Part shown: positions 40,419 through 40,557 of the stretch, piece after piece
Numbering within the stretch: the stretch's first letter is position 1
Layout: every line of letters starts with the position of its first letter
Source: Candidatus Wolfebacteria bacterium RIFOXYD12_FULL_48_21
Lineage (GTDB): Bacteria > Patescibacteriota > Minisyncoccia > UBA6257 > UBA9933
Reading direction: 5' to 3'
Assembly: GCA_001793945.1 (NCBI GenBank)
Contig: MGIW01000001.1
Span: 1-40,557 of the forward strand
DNA: 40,557 bases
Translations under genes and position numbers: made by a program
Notes under the pieces: generated by a model
Told to the model about the DNA's origin: nothing
Seen by the model: only the letters and a program-made list of their open reading frames with translations
Databases searched by the model: none

Positions 40419-40490
40419 GCCCTTGTCGTTCAACGGATAGGACTACGCATTCCTAATGCGTCAATGGGGGTTCGATTCCCTCCGAGGGCA
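40419..40490 (+). tRNA. tRNA-Arg (anticodon CCU)
   Basis: A 72-nt cloverleaf with acceptor GCCCTTG/CGAGGGC, D arm nearly the same as tRNA-Arg(GCG), anticodon stem ACGCA/TGCGT, loop TTCCTAA with anticodon CCT, T stem GGGGG/CCCTC (one wobble or mismatch). No encoded CCA. Confidence 0.95.
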
Positions 40491-40496
40491 CAGAGC

Positions 40497-40525
40497 ATAA
40501 AATCCCGATACGATCGGGATTTTAT
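40497..40525 (+). terminator. Terminator of tRNA-Arg(CCU)
   Basis: A perfect 13-bp stem ATAAAATCCCGAT/ATCGGGATTTTAT with a 3-nt loop begins 6 nt after the tRNA. Confidence 0.85.
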
Positions 40526-40557
40526 AGTTGCCCCAGTATTGTCACGAACTCATCAAT

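Overview
The window looks like a chromosomal segment of an ultra-small, host-associated bacterium of the Patescibacteria (Candidate Phyla Radiation) type. This is an inference. It rests on compact single-copy housekeeping genes, a PrgI/VirB4/VirB6-type secretion locus, free-standing HTH-LAGLIDADG proteins next to tRNA genes, tRNAs without encoded CCA, and a 23S rRNA gene with no 16S gene beside it. No plasmid, phage or insertion-sequence backbone is visible.

Layout. Positions 1-2757 hold a 3'-truncated 23S rRNA gene on the minus strand, with its own consensus promoter near 3000. From 3300 to 9350 lie minus-strand genes for an orphan protein, a DedA membrane protein, a GalT-like nucleotidyltransferase, a class B penicillin-binding protein (PBP2 type) and a PAS-containing histidine kinase. 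From 9600 to 22451 lies one long minus-strand gene cluster for a type IV secretion-like envelope machine. In transcription order it encodes two exported proteins of unknown function, a VirB6/TrbL-like channel, an acidic cytoplasmic protein, PrgI, a TraC-like N-terminal protein, the VirB4-like ATPase, a small membrane protein, an exported protein, a VirB2-like pilin fused to an M15-like peptidase domain, and a membrane-anchored beta-propeller-like protein. From 22502 to 31370 are a spermidine synthase-like fusion, RsmA, a UvrD/PcrA-type helicase, an orphan membrane protein, a GIY-YIG nuclease, a YifB/ComM ATPase, a DksA/TraR zinc-finger protein and a small membrane protein. From 31496 to the end are six tRNA genes, a membrane glycosyltransferase, a CPBP protease, RecG, several orphan genes and two HTH-LAGLIDADG proteins that sit directly upstream of tRNA genes.

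Most intergenic gaps from 3.1 to 30.6 kb carry a modular palindromic repeat family that begins GTCATTCC or GTCATCCC and ends GGAATGAC or GGGATGAC. Copies also lie in frame inside rsmA, and short modules lie inside recG. Their GGAATGACA ends supply the most upstream possible start codon of five genes. One element appears to carry the GIY-YIG nuclease gene in its apical loop. The most interesting hypothesis from the window is that this family is a REPIN-like mobile system whose autonomous member encodes a GIY-YIG nuclease. A second intergenic signature is a set of degenerate tandem arrays with a 7-base period.

Expression signals fall into two classes. Several genes have a TATAAT-like -10 box 3-9 nt before the start codon and no Shine-Dalgarno, as expected for leaderless mRNAs. 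A few short orphan genes instead have a Shine-Dalgarno and, in most cases, a clear promoter and terminator.
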